Source of the DNA: Candidatus Fermentibacterota bacterium
GTDB lineage: Bacteria; Fermentibacterota; Fermentibacteria; Fermentibacterales; JCC-6
Length of the DNA: 41,330 nucleotides
Reading direction: 5' to 3'
Assembly (NCBI GenBank): GCA_029571005.1
Contig: JAKPTG010000023.1
Coordinates: forward strand, 1-41,330
Shown here: positions 28,028-37,344 of the stretch, piece by piece
How positions within the stretch are numbered: the first letter of the stretch is position 1
Layout of the letters: each line of letters opens with the position of its first letter
Position numbers and translations under genes: made by a program
The notes under the pieces: model-generated
What the model was told of the DNA's origin: nothing
Database searches by the model: none
The model's input: only the letters and a program-made list of their open reading frames with translations

Positions 28028-28959
28028 GGGGTTCTTTCGACCGGGTTGGCGGGCCTGCCCTTCCCGAATCTGAGGATGATTTCCCCAAGGAGCCCCATGG
28101 ATACGAACTGGAGCCCCGCCAGCATGAGCATGACCCCAAGGAGCAGAAGGGGCCGGTTTCCGATGGCGGCGCCGGAGAACCACAACACGGACAGGTAGGC
28201 GTTGATGATGAAGCCCGCCGTGGTCAGCGTGACCCCTACGCCTCCGAAGAAGTGCAGGGGTCTGAAGGAGTAGCGGTTGAGGAAGAGCACCGTAAGAAGG
28301 TCGCTGAACCCCCGGAAGTAGCGGGACCAGCCGTACTTGCTTCGGCCGTGTCGCCGGGGTCTGTGGTGTACCTGGACCTCCCCCACCATGAAACCGTTCA
28401 TCGTCGCCAGCACCGGTGTGTACCTGTGCATCTCCCCGTAGAGGTCCAGGGAAGCGGCCGCGTCCCGCCGGTAGAGCTTGAGGCCGCAGTTGAAATCGTG
28501 CAGCCCTATGCCCGTGGCCCTCCTGACCGCCCAGTTGAACAGTTTCGACGGCAGGGTCTTCTCGGCGGGGTCGTGCCTCTCCTTTTTCCAGCCGCTGACC
28601 AGTTGCAACCCGTTCTCCCGGGCGTACCGGATCATGCCGGGAATCTCCGCCGGGTCGTCCTGGAGGTCGGCGTCCATGGTCGCAACCCACTCCCGGTCCG
28701 CCCGGGCGATCCCCGCCGCCAGGGCCGCCGCCTTCCCCTGGTTCCCGGCGAACCTGAGCCCGGTCACCGGGAGCCTTCCCGCCAGCTCTCTTATGACCCT
28801 CCAGGTGTCGTCGGTGCTGCCGTCATCCACTATCACCGCGTTCCAGTCCAGCCCCCGGAGGGCCGCGGCGGTCTCCTCCAGCAGTTCCGGAAGGCTGGGG
28901 GCCTCGTTCAGGGCCGGGATGACCAGGGTGACCCCGGTTTTACTCTCCGTAGCGTTCAA
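28024..28959 (-). CDS. Glycosyltransferase family 2 with C-terminal TM segments (polyprenyl-phosphate sugar transferase-like)
   Basis: GVTLVIPALNEAPSLPELLEE...AVIVDDGSTDDTW...ATMDADLQDDPAEIP; two C-terminal TM helices. Confidence 0.93.
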   Translation of the reverse strand: MNATESKTGVTLVIPALNEAPSLPELLEETAAALRGLDWNAVIVDDGSTDDTWRVIRELAGRLPVTGLRFAGNQGKAAALAAGIARADREWVATMDADLQDDPAEIPGMIRYARENGLQLVSGWKKERHDPAEKTLPSKLFNWAVRRATGIGLHDFNCGLKLYRRDAAASLDLYGEMHRYTPVLATMNGFMVGEVQVHHRPRRHGRSKYGWSRYFRGFSDLLTVLFLNRYSFRPLHFFGGVGVTLTTAGFIINAYLSVLWFSGAAIGNRPLLLLGVMLMLAGLQFVSMGLLGEIILRFGKGRPANPVERTP

Positions 28960-29659
28960 GGAGGACTTTCCCTTCTCCTACTTTCAAGTATGTGAAGTGG
29001 CCGATCCAATCGCCAAGAGAGACGATGCGGCACCCGGCGCGGTCCCTCATGAAGGGCACGTGGGTGTGGCCCGTGACGACCAGGTCCGCCCCCTCGGACT
29101 GTTCCTCCGCCCAGATCCGCAGGTGGTCCGGTATGTACCGGACCTTCTTCCGGAGGTACCTCCTGCTGGTTCCGCTGAACAGCATCGCCAACGCGGTAGC
29201 GGGGGTCGGGTGCAGCATGGAGAAAAGACGGCTGGATACGCCCGCCCGGAGCACCGGCCTTATCGCCCTGTAGCCCCGGTCTCCCCTGCCAAGCCCGTCG
29301 CCGTGCGCCAGCACCGCCCGTTTCCCGTCCAGTTCCACCCGAAGCGGGGACTCCCGGCGGATCTCCATGCCGGAATCGGCCTGGAAGGAGTCTCCCACCC
29401 ACCAGTCATGGTTGCCCGGCATGAAAACGGTTTTCCAGCCGCGGTCGGCAAGGTTTCTGAGCCCCCGGAGGACCCTCCCGTAACCGGCGGGCATGACCGT
29501 GGCGTACTCGAACCAGTAGTCGAAGAGGTCTCCGAGTATCCACAGGGTCCCCGGGTTCTCTCCGGCGAGGCCGTTCAGGAAGCGAAGAAACCTTTCCCTG
29601 CCCGGATGGGGCCTGTTTTCGGGATAGAGGTGTACATCGCTCAGAAGGAAATGGGTCAC
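28940..29659 (-). CDS. LpxH-like metallophosphoesterase (UDP-2,3-diacylglucosamine diphosphatase family)
   Basis: MTHFLLSDVHL..., ILGDLFDYWFEY, MPGNHDWW, LAHGDG, VTGHTHVP motifs. Confidence 0.85.
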   Translation of the reverse strand: MTHFLLSDVHLYPENRPHPGRERFLRFLNGLAGENPGTLWILGDLFDYWFEYATVMPAGYGRVLRGLRNLADRGWKTVFMPGNHDWWVGDSFQADSGMEIRRESPLRVELDGKRAVLAHGDGLGRGDRGYRAIRPVLRAGVSSRLFSMLHPTPATALAMLFSGTSRRYLRKKVRYIPDHLRIWAEEQSEGADLVVTGHTHVPFMRDRAGCRIVSLGDWIGHFTYLKVGEGKVLLERYGE

Positions 29660-30147
29660 GGTTCTTCCTGCATCACCCGCCTGGCGCAGCCCGTTCCCCA
29701 GGCCCTCGTCCCGGCCTCGCCGGGGAGCACCAGCACCGCCGCGGGCAACGCCTCCGGACCGATGAAATCCAGAAGACCCGCATCGCCCAGGTAAACCGTC
29801 AGGGGAAGGCCCAGCCGGTTCACCCGGCGCTGGGCGGCGTTTCGGGCCTCCGGGTCGAACATCACCGGAGCCGGCAGAACGCCGCCGGGGGCGAGGGAGG
29901 CCAGGAACACCAGGTCCTGGTCGGCCCTGTCCATGTTTTCCAGAGGGAGCCAGGTGTAAAGGAGCACCCCCTCCAGGGAGTCCGTCGCAATCGGAACGAA
30001 TCCCAGGGTGTCGGGTCTGCAGAGGGATCCGGGAAGCGATATCACCGGAACCGGTTCCCGGAGCACGGCCTCACCGCCCGTTTCCCCGCAGCCCCAGAGG
30101 GCCAGGAGAGCCGCGGCCGCCGCCGTCTTCGGCCCCGGGGCCTTCAC
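29656..30147 (-). CDS. Hypothetical lipoprotein
   Basis: MKAPGPKTAAAAALLALWGCGE lipobox-like; overlaps both neighbours. Confidence 0.6.
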   Translation of the reverse strand: MKAPGPKTAAAAALLALWGCGETGGEAVLREPVPVISLPGSLCRPDTLGFVPIATDSLEGVLLYTWLPLENMDRADQDLVFLASLAPGGVLPAPVMFDPEARNAAQRRVNRLGLPLTVYLGDAGLLDFIGPEALPAAVLVLPGEAGTRAWGTGCARRVMQEEP

Positions 30148-30440
30148 GGGGGGTCTCCTGGTACCAGGAGGAATCGGACGCCCCCCGGGAGCGGGGTGTA
30201 GAGGACAACCCCCGGGTTCCGGGGGGGGAGAAGGGGCAGGCAGCCGGTCACCGTCACCGTGAGGGTGTCTTCACCGGTGATTCTCAGGCTCTCGGCGCCT
30301 ATGCAGTGGTCGCCGGGCCCCAGGGCTTCCGCCAGGGCCGCGAACTCGTCGGCGGTCCCGATGGTGGAGGCGGGGGACCTGAAAAACAGGGGCACCACCC
30401 CGCAGACAAGCAGTGCGACGGGAACCGCAACCGCCCTCAT
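30144..30440 (-). CDS. Small hypothetical protein, N-terminal TM/signal anchor
   Basis: MRAVAVPVALLVCGVVPLFF; ATGA overlap with next gene. Confidence 0.5.
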   Translation of the reverse strand: MRAVAVPVALLVCGVVPLFFRSPASTIGTADEFAALAEALGPGDHCIGAESLRITGEDTLTVTVTGCLPLLPPRNPGVVLYTPLPGGVRFLLVPGDPP

Positions 30441-30577
30441 TCCGCCCCCTCCCTTCCGCCCGGTAATCGCCGCGCTCCGGCAAAACTAAGAATCCCGGCA
30501 TTGTTCCGCAATAGTCGGCGGCTTGATTCCCGGGGGTTTGATGAATAGCTTTCCAGGGTTCCCGAAGGAAGGAGCAG

Positions 30578-32857
30578 ATGAACATCCCGGACCTTTTCGA
30601 AGCCCTGGAGGAAGCGTCTCCGTCCCCGGAGCGGGAACCCTGCGGTCCGGAAAGCCCCTTGCCGGAACCACGCCTCACCCCTAACGCCGTCCATGTCCTG
30701 GAGAGCCGCTACCTGCGAAGGGACGGGGAAGGCGTCCTTCTGGAGACACCGGGGGCCATGTTTCTCCGGGTGGCGTCGGCGGTGGCGGAGGCGGAGACGG
30801 TCTGGGGAGGGGATTCCGGGGAGTGGACCCGGATTTTCTACGGTATGATGAGCCGGCTGGAGTTCCTCCCCAACTCCCCCACCCTGATGAACGCCGGCTC
30901 CGGGATGGGCCAGTTGTCCGCCTGCTTCGTGCTTCCGGTGGAGGACAGCATGGACAGCATCTTCACCGCGGTGAAGAACACGGCCCTCATACACAAGAGC
31001 GGTGGAGGGACGGGCTTCTCCTTCAGCCGGGTGAGGCCCGCCCGGGACGTCGTCAGAAGCACCATGGGGGTTTCCAGCGGCCCGGTATCCTTCATGACGG
31101 TGTTCGACCGGGCCACGGACACGGTCCGGCAGGGGGGCATGAGGCGCGGCGCCAACATGGCGGTGCTGAGGGTGGATCATCCGGACATCCTCTCCTTCAT
31201 CAACGCCAAGAGGGACATGGCCGCCCTGAACAACTTCAACCTCTCCGTGGCCGTCACGGAGTCGTTCATGTCGGCCCTGGAGAAGGGCGGGGACTACCCC
31301 CTGGTGAATCCCAGGACCGGGGAGGCGTCCGACACCGTCTCCGCAAGGGAGATTTTCGACGCCATGGTGGATTCCGCCTGGGCCGGCGGAGAACCGGGCA
31401 TCGTCTTCATTGACAGGATCAACCGGGCCAATCCCACCCCCCGGCTGGGGGAGATAGAGGCCACCAATCCCTGCGGTGAGCAGCCGCTTCTGCCCTATGA
31501 ATCGTGTAACCTTGGCTCCGTGAACCTGAGCCTCATGGCGGGCCGGGGCAACTGCGGGGTGGACTGGAACCTGCTGGAGAGAACCGTGCGGAACGGGGTG
31601 AGGTTCCTGGACGACGTGATTCAGATAAACCGATACCCCCTCCCCGAAATCGAGGCCGTTTCCCTGGGGAACAGGAAGGTGGGTCTGGGGGTCATGGGCT
31701 TCGCGGAGCTTCTCTTCTCTCTGGGGATTCCCTACGACAGCCATGAGGCCCTGGAGCTGGGGGAGCGGATCATGAGCTTCATCGCCGACAAGGCCTCCGC
31801 CGAGAGCATGGACCTGGCCGTGACCCGGGGCCCCTTCCCCAACTTCAAGGGAAGCGCCCACGACACCGGCGGGCTTCCGCCCATGAGGAACGCCACCGTG
31901 ACCACAATAGCCCCCACCGGCTCCATAAGCATCCTTGCGGGGTGCTCCAGCGGAATCGAGCCGGTCTTCGCCCTGGCGTTCACCCGGAGGCACCTGCTCG
32001 CCGAGGGGACCGAGCTTCGGGAGGCGGCGCCCGCCTTCGTGAAGGCGGCCCGGGACCGGGGGATCCTCACCCCCGGCCTGCTGGAGACGCTGGCCGAGAA
32101 GGGCGGCCTCCGGGACATCCCGGGGATTCCCGAGGACATGCGAAGGGTTTTCGTCACCGCCCACGATGTAAGCCCGGAATGGCACGTGCGCATGCAGGCG
32201 GCGTTCCAGAAGTTCACGGACAACGCGGTCAGCAAGACGGTGAACCTTCCCGCCGACGCTTCCAGGGACGACGTGGAGGCGGTGTTCCTTCTGGCGTGGA
32301 AGCTGGGGTGCAAGGGAGTGACCGTTTACCGGGACGGCAGCCGGGACCGGCAGGTTCTGAACCTGGGACGGGCCGGCGGGCACAGCGAGCGGATCGGCGG
32401 CCCAAGGAACAGGCCCGAGTCGGTCTCCGGGGTTACCCGGAGGGTGAAGACCGGCTGCGGAGACCTGTTCGTGACGATAAACCGGGACGATCACGGGCCG
32501 GTGGAGGTGTTCGGCAGGCTGGGCAAGGCCGGCGGATGTGCCGCCAGCCAGGGTGAGGCCCTGTGCCGGATGATCAGCCTGGCCCTCAGGAACAACGTCC
32601 CCCCGGAAGAGATCACCCGGGAGCTGAGGGGCATAAGCTGCAACAGGCCGGGCTGGCAGGCCGGCAAGAAGGTCAACAGTTGCGCCGACGCCATCGCCGG
32701 GACCCTGGAGAGTTCCGTCTCCCCGGAAGACCGGCCGGAGAGGGAAGAGCCGTTCCTCAGCCACTCCGGGGCGTGCCCCGGCTGCGGTGCGGGGCTCAAG
32801 TACGAGTCGGGATGCGTTTCGTGTTCCCAGGATTGCGGATACACCGAGTGCGGCTGA
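30578..32857 (+). CDS. nrdJ: Adenosylcobalamin-dependent (class II) ribonucleoside-diphosphate reductase
   Basis: PNSPTLMNAGSGMGQLSACFVLPVEDSMDSIF, NPCGEQPLLPYESCNLGSVNLS, GSISILAGCSSGIEPVFA, Cys-rich tail CPGCGAGLKYESGCVSCSQDCGYTEC. Confidence 0.95.
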   Translation: MNIPDLFEALEEASPSPEREPCGPESPLPEPRLTPNAVHVLESRYLRRDGEGVLLETPGAMFLRVASAVAEAETVWGGDSGEWTRIFYGMMSRLEFLPNSPTLMNAGSGMGQLSACFVLPVEDSMDSIFTAVKNTALIHKSGGGTGFSFSRVRPARDVVRSTMGVSSGPVSFMTVFDRATDTVRQGGMRRGANMAVLRVDHPDILSFINAKRDMAALNNFNLSVAVTESFMSALEKGGDYPLVNPRTGEASDTVSAREIFDAMVDSAWAGGEPGIVFIDRINRANPTPRLGEIEATNPCGEQPLLPYESCNLGSVNLSLMAGRGNCGVDWNLLERTVRNGVRFLDDVIQINRYPLPEIEAVSLGNRKVGLGVMGFAELLFSLGIPYDSHEALELGERIMSFIADKASAESMDLAVTRGPFPNFKGSAHDTGGLPPMRNATVTTIAPTGSISILAGCSSGIEPVFALAFTRRHLLAEGTELREAAPAFVKAARDRGILTPGLLETLAEKGGLRDIPGIPEDMRRVFVTAHDVSPEWHVRMQAAFQKFTDNAVSKTVNLPADASRDDVEAVFLLAWKLGCKGVTVYRDGSRDRQVLNLGRAGGHSERIGGPRNRPESVSGVTRRVKTGCGDLFVTINRDDHGPVEVFGRLGKAGGCAASQGEALCRMISLALRNNVPPEEITRELRGISCNRPGWQAGKKVNSCADAIAGTLESSVSPEDRPEREEPFLSHSGACPGCGAGLKYESGCVSCSQDCGYTECG

Positions 32858-33117
32858 CCGGGTTGCTCCCGGCCGGGCACCGGCCTTGACGGGGCTTCGC
32901 CTGTACCCCTGACGGGAACGCCGCAGTTGGAACCGCATGAAGGCCGGCGGGCGGGGAGGAGACGCATGAGCGCCCTGGCTTCATCGCCGGGCGGTATAGG
33001 CGCTTTCGGGGTTTAACGGTATGAGCCGGGAGTCCGCTCCGGCTTTACGGGCATCGCCCTTCGGAGGGCCGGAATCCGGGAACTCCGGCCTTCTCCGTCG
33101 GGGAACCGATTCCGGGC

Positions 33118-33336
33118 CTAAGTCTCGGACACCTCCGCCAAGGCTTTGCCCAGGGCTTCGTAAACCATGCCCATCATCTCCGGCGACAGGGTTATGCCCT
33201 TTTTCGTGGGCTTCCACTTGCCGTCATCGGCCATGTAGTAGGTCCGGACCTCTATGTACTGCTTTCCCCTGAACTCCGTGGCGTTGACCCGCACCAGGTC
33301 CTCGCCCTTCTCTATCTCCGCGTAGTTCTTTTCCAT
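33118..33336 (-). CDS. PC4/p15-like (transcriptional coactivator PC4 family) small protein
   Basis: LVRVNATEFRGKQYIEVRTYYMADDGKWKPTKKGITLSPEMM resembles the PC4 core. Confidence 0.75.
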   Translation of the reverse strand: MEKNYAEIEKGEDLVRVNATEFRGKQYIEVRTYYMADDGKWKPTKKGITLSPEMMGMVYEALGKALAEVSET

Positions 33337-33529
33337 GTTGAAACCTCCGTTGCCCTCGGGTCGTCTTTCGTCTTGAACCGGTACTCTTGAAGAAAGCCCT
33401 CCGGTTCGTCAAGGGTTTTTCAGGTCTGCCGGACCTTCTTTCGCCGGGGGCTTTTCAGGAATACCGGCGGCTGAACTCCTGTGGGGGTCCGCGGTTTCTC
33501 CGGGGCGACCGTGCCGGTGAGAGGGGTTT

Positions 33530-35719
33530 TCACCCCGAGAAGATGCTCTGGAAGTCCACGGTTTCGTTGGCCAGAACCATGGCCGTCAGGGGGAGCCCGT
33601 CGGTGTTTCTGATGAGGCCGCCGTAGTAGGCCCCGTAGGATTCCGGGTCCTCCCCGGGTGCCGGAGGCCTCATGCCCAGGAAGACCAGACCTGCGTCGGA
33701 ACTCCGAAGCCTGACGGTCTCCAGGGGAGCCGCTCCGTCGAGGGAGTGGATGCGGTATTCGGCGTTGAGCCTGGAGTTATGGAGGAAGGCTTTGAGGTGC
33801 CTGTCCATGCCTTCCCGTTCCACTTCGTCGTTCACGGCGGTGTTTATCCGGAGCTGGGCGCCCTTCCACCCCGGGCCCTTGCCGATGAGGTGCGCCAGGG
33901 CCAGCATGAAGCCGGCGTTCTGCCCCCGGCCCCGCCACCAGACGTCCATACGCCCGGGTTTTTCCCCGGGCCGGAGCGGCGGGCCTTCCAGAACTATCAC
34001 CACGTTTCTCCGCCTTCTTCCGGCCTGCATGATCAGCTCCGCATAGTGGGTGAAACGGGACTCCTCCCGGCTCGCGCCCACAAGGATGGTGTTGGGAACC
34101 ATGGGTCCGAATCCGTAGGTGTTTATCAGATCCCTGCCCCCGCGGTACGGGTCGCCGGCGGTTACGGTTTTCACCAGGGCGTTCACGTGGTGCCGCCGCA
34201 GGTAGTCCCTCAGGACGTCCTGGGCCGACTGCGCCCTCTCGTCGCCGGAATCCTCCGGCAGGACCATGGCCACGGTGACGAGACAGGACTTCCCGGCGAT
34301 GGCCTCCGCAAAGTCCACCAGGTACCACCTCTGGGTCGGGAGGCCGCTCAACACCAGGATGTTGGGCTTCCACGACCTCTCGTCGGCTTCCCTGTCGGCG
34401 AGCCTGTAAAGGGAGAAACGGGCCAGGAGCATGAGGATTCCGGATCGGAGGTCGCCCCACTTGGCCTGCATCCTGCGGCGCTTCTGCAGGAAGTAGATGG
34501 CTCCGCACGCCAGCACCGCCAGGATGGTGGCTCCGGCGTTTATCATCAGCATGGCGGCGAGACAGGCCGCCGAAGCGATGATGGACAATACCCAGGGCAC
34601 TTTGAACTGGGGCCTCCAGGTGGGGCTGCCGACGAGGCTCTCCAGCCCTGCGGAGAAGTTGAGGAACCCGTAGGAGGTGAGAAAGAACATGGTGAGTATC
34701 GGGGCGATGAAGTTGATGTCACCCGCCAGGATACCCCCCAGGGCGATGCAGAACACCAGGAGGGTGGCGATTCTGGGGTTGTTCCCCTTGCCGAACCCCT
34801 TTCCGAGGAATCCGGGCATCACCCCGTCCCGGGCCAGGGCCTGGAGGGTCCTGGGGGCCCCCAGCAGGGAGCCCATGGCGCTGGAGAGGGAAGCGCCCCA
34901 GACGCCCAGGATTATCAGCCCTCCGAAACGAGCCACGTCCCGCATGATCAACGGTCTGGTGAGCAGCAGGGTCTTGTCCTGAACCATGGCATCGAGGTGA
35001 ATCGGGATGGCCAGATACACCAGGAGCCCGGTGGTCACCGCCGCCAGGGTTCCCAGGGGGAGGGCCCGGGCCGGGTTCTTCAGGTCGCCGGACATGGAAA
35101 TCCCCGCCTCGATCCCCGAGACGGCGGGGAAGAACACCGCGAACGCCGCCCAGAAGCCCGGAGACGCGGAAATCTCCGAAAGGTTTCCGGAGCCGGAGGA
35201 GGTGACGGGGCCGCCGGCGAAGAAGGAAACCAGGGACAGCCCTATGGCCGCCATGACGAAGAACTGCGACTTGAGGGCCAGGTCGGCGGAGCTCCAGGCC
35301 AGTACGGAAAGCACCACCAGGGTGACGATGCCCGTCGTCGTCGGTGGGAGCCCGGGAAAAACCCACCCCACCGCTTCCGCGAAGCCCGCGGTGTAGAACG
35401 AAACCCCCAGGGCCTGGGCAAGAAAGAGGGGAATCCCGATGGCGGCTCCCGGCTCCAGCCCCAGGGACCGGGAGATGATGAAGTAGGCGCCGCCCCCGCC
35501 GATCTTCATGTTCGTTGCCAGGGCCGAGAGGGACAGGGCCGTGAGCATGGTGATCGTATTGCCGAAGAGAATCAGGAAAATGGTCCGGGGCAGGCCCAGG
35601 TGGCCCAGAAGCTATCCGAACCTCAGGTACATCACCACGCCGAAGATCGTCAGAATGCTGGGGGTGTAAACACCCTTGAACCAGCCGAACCCGTATCCCT
35701 CAGTGGATTTCCGGGGCAC
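33530..35719 (-). pseudogene. Cation-chloride cotransporter-like APC-superfamily permease interrupted by one in-frame TAG (or two-start gene beginning at 35548)
   Basis: From GTG at 35719: MPRKSTEGYGFGWFKGVYTPSILTIFGVVMYLRFG*LLGHLGLPRTIFLILFGNTITMLTALSLSALATNMKIGGGGAYFIISRSLGLEPGAAIGIPLF...; TAG occupies 35614-35612. Confidence 0.8.
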
Positions 35720-36119
35720 GGGGGGGTGTCCTTTCCGGGGCCAGGGTGAAGGCGTGGGGAAGCAGCTCGCCCAGGCGGTAGGCTCGGGGAGGGTCGTCCC
35801 GCCCCGCCACGAGCACCTGGAAGTCCTCCCGGCAGAACTCCGCCAGGAACTGCCGGCACGCTCCGCAGGGCATGGGGGTTCCGTCGGGGGAGTACACCAG
35901 CATCCTCACGAAACCGGTCGCCCCGGAGGAGATCGCCCGGGCCGCGGCCGCCCTTTCAGCGCAAAGGGTAAGCCCGAAGGAGGCGTTTTCTATGTTCACC
36001 CCCGGGAACAGGCGGCCGTCTTCGCTCTCCAGCACCGCCGTCACCCTGAACCCCGAGTAGGGGCAGCGGCAGTGCCGGACCGCATCCCTGGCCGCCGCCA
36101 GAAGCCTGTCAGTGTTCAT
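35700..36119 (-). CDS. cdd: Cytidine deaminase
   Basis: CPYSGFRVTAVLESEDGRLFPGVNIENASFGLTLCAERAAAARA...PCGACRQFLAEF. Confidence 0.95.
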   Translation of the reverse strand: MNTDRLLAAARDAVRHCRCPYSGFRVTAVLESEDGRLFPGVNIENASFGLTLCAERAAAARAISSGATGFVRMLVYSPDGTPMPCGACRQFLAEFCREDFQVLVAGRDDPPRAYRLGELLPHAFTLAPERTPPRAPEIH

Positions 36120-37293
36120 GTCTCCTCCTGGTCTCCGGCAGAAACCCGGTTCCCGGATATCGGGGGGGCAGGCCGAAGAAGTCCGCCAGGGTGGCCGCGA
36201 TGTCCGCCAGGGTTTTCCTGACGCCCAGCGGGGCCCCCGTGAAGCCCTTGGTCATCGCCAGAAGCGGGACGTACTCCCGGGAGTGGTCGGTGCTTTCGGT
36301 GGTGGGATCGTTGCCGTGGTCCGCGGTGACAATGAACAGCTCCCCGGGCCGGAGCCTCCGGATGATCTCCGGGATAGCCCGGTCCACCTCCTCGAGCCCG
36401 GCCTTGAAGCCGTGCGGATCGTTCCTGTGGCCCCAGCGGGTGTCGAAATCCCCAAGGTTCGTGAAGATGAACCCCTCGTGCCGGGAGTCCATCTGATCCA
36501 GAAGGGTCGCGATGCCCTCGGTGTTGGACTCCACGTGCATTGTCCGGATGGAACGTCCCGCGAAGAGGTCGTCAACCTTGCCCACGCCGGTGGCCGGAAT
36601 CCCCTCCTCCGCCAGATGGTCGAGCAGGGTGGGACGTGGAGGGGGCAGTGAAAAGTCCCTCCGCCGGGCGGTTCTCGAGAAGGAGCCCGGAGAGCCGGTG
36701 AAGGGCCTGGCGATGACCCGGGACACCCCCAGTTCAGGGCCGGTCAGGAGTTCCCTGGCTATGAGGCAGCAGCGGTAAAGCTCCTCCAGGGGTACCACGT
36801 CCAGGTGGGCGGCTATCTGGAAGACGCTGTCCGCGGAGGTGTACACGATCAGGTCGCCGGTGGCGGCGTGCGCCGCCCCGAGCCTTTCGATGATCTCCGT
36901 GCCGGAGGCGGTGACGTTGCCCAGAACCCCCCTGTGACACCGCCTCGAGAACTCTCCGAGAAAACCGTCCGGAAAGCCTTGGGGGAATGTCGGAAAGGGG
37001 CTGTCCAGTATGACGCCCATCATCTCCCAGTGGCCGGTGGTGCTGTCCTTGCCGGGCGACGCCGTCAGGGACCTGCCCCAGGCGGCCCGGGGGCTCCGGG
37101 CCGGCGCCACCCCGGAGATGGGATGGATGTTGCCCAGACCGAGTTTTTCCAGTTCCGGCAGCCTCAGACCTCCGCAGACCAGGGCGGTGTTCCCCAGGGT
37201 GTCGCTTCCCGCGTCTCCGTAACGCGCCGCGTCCGGCGCTTCGCCGACGCCCACTCCGTCCAGCACCAGCAGCAGAGCTCTGTTGGAACCCAT
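36109..37293 (-). CDS. deoB: Phosphopentomutase
   Basis: LLLVLDGVGVGEAPDAARYGDAGSDTLGN...GKDSTTGHWEMMG...TADHGNDPTTESTDHSREYVPLL. Confidence 0.96.
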   Translation of the reverse strand: MGSNRALLLVLDGVGVGEAPDAARYGDAGSDTLGNTALVCGGLRLPELEKLGLGNIHPISGVAPARSPRAAWGRSLTASPGKDSTTGHWEMMGVILDSPFPTFPQGFPDGFLGEFSRRCHRGVLGNVTASGTEIIERLGAAHAATGDLIVYTSADSVFQIAAHLDVVPLEELYRCCLIARELLTGPELGVSRVIARPFTGSPGSFSRTARRRDFSLPPPRPTLLDHLAEEGIPATGVGKVDDLFAGRSIRTMHVESNTEGIATLLDQMDSRHEGFIFTNLGDFDTRWGHRNDPHGFKAGLEEVDRAIPEIIRRLRPGELFIVTADHGNDPTTESTDHSREYVPLLAMTKGFTGAPLGVRKTLADIAATLADFFGLPPRYPGTGFLPETRRRHEH

Positions 37294-37344
37294 GGCACCT
37301 CCATACCCACTGGAAGATAAGAGGGAAAACCGTTCCGGACGACC

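Noticed and set aside
30437-32938. 833-aa minus-strand ORF opposite nrdJ
   Set aside because: Shadow ORF; composition and lack of motifs indicate a reverse-frame artefact.
33530-35719. Genome-wide amber recoding or pyrrolysine as the explanation for the in-frame TAG
   Set aside because: purE and the MscS gene end at TAG, and the affected position matches a conserved Trp, so a point mutation or error is simpler.
33746-35749. 667-aa plus-strand ORF opposite the transporter
   Set aside because: Gly/Glu/Gln/His-rich antisense translation of a membrane protein; not a gene.
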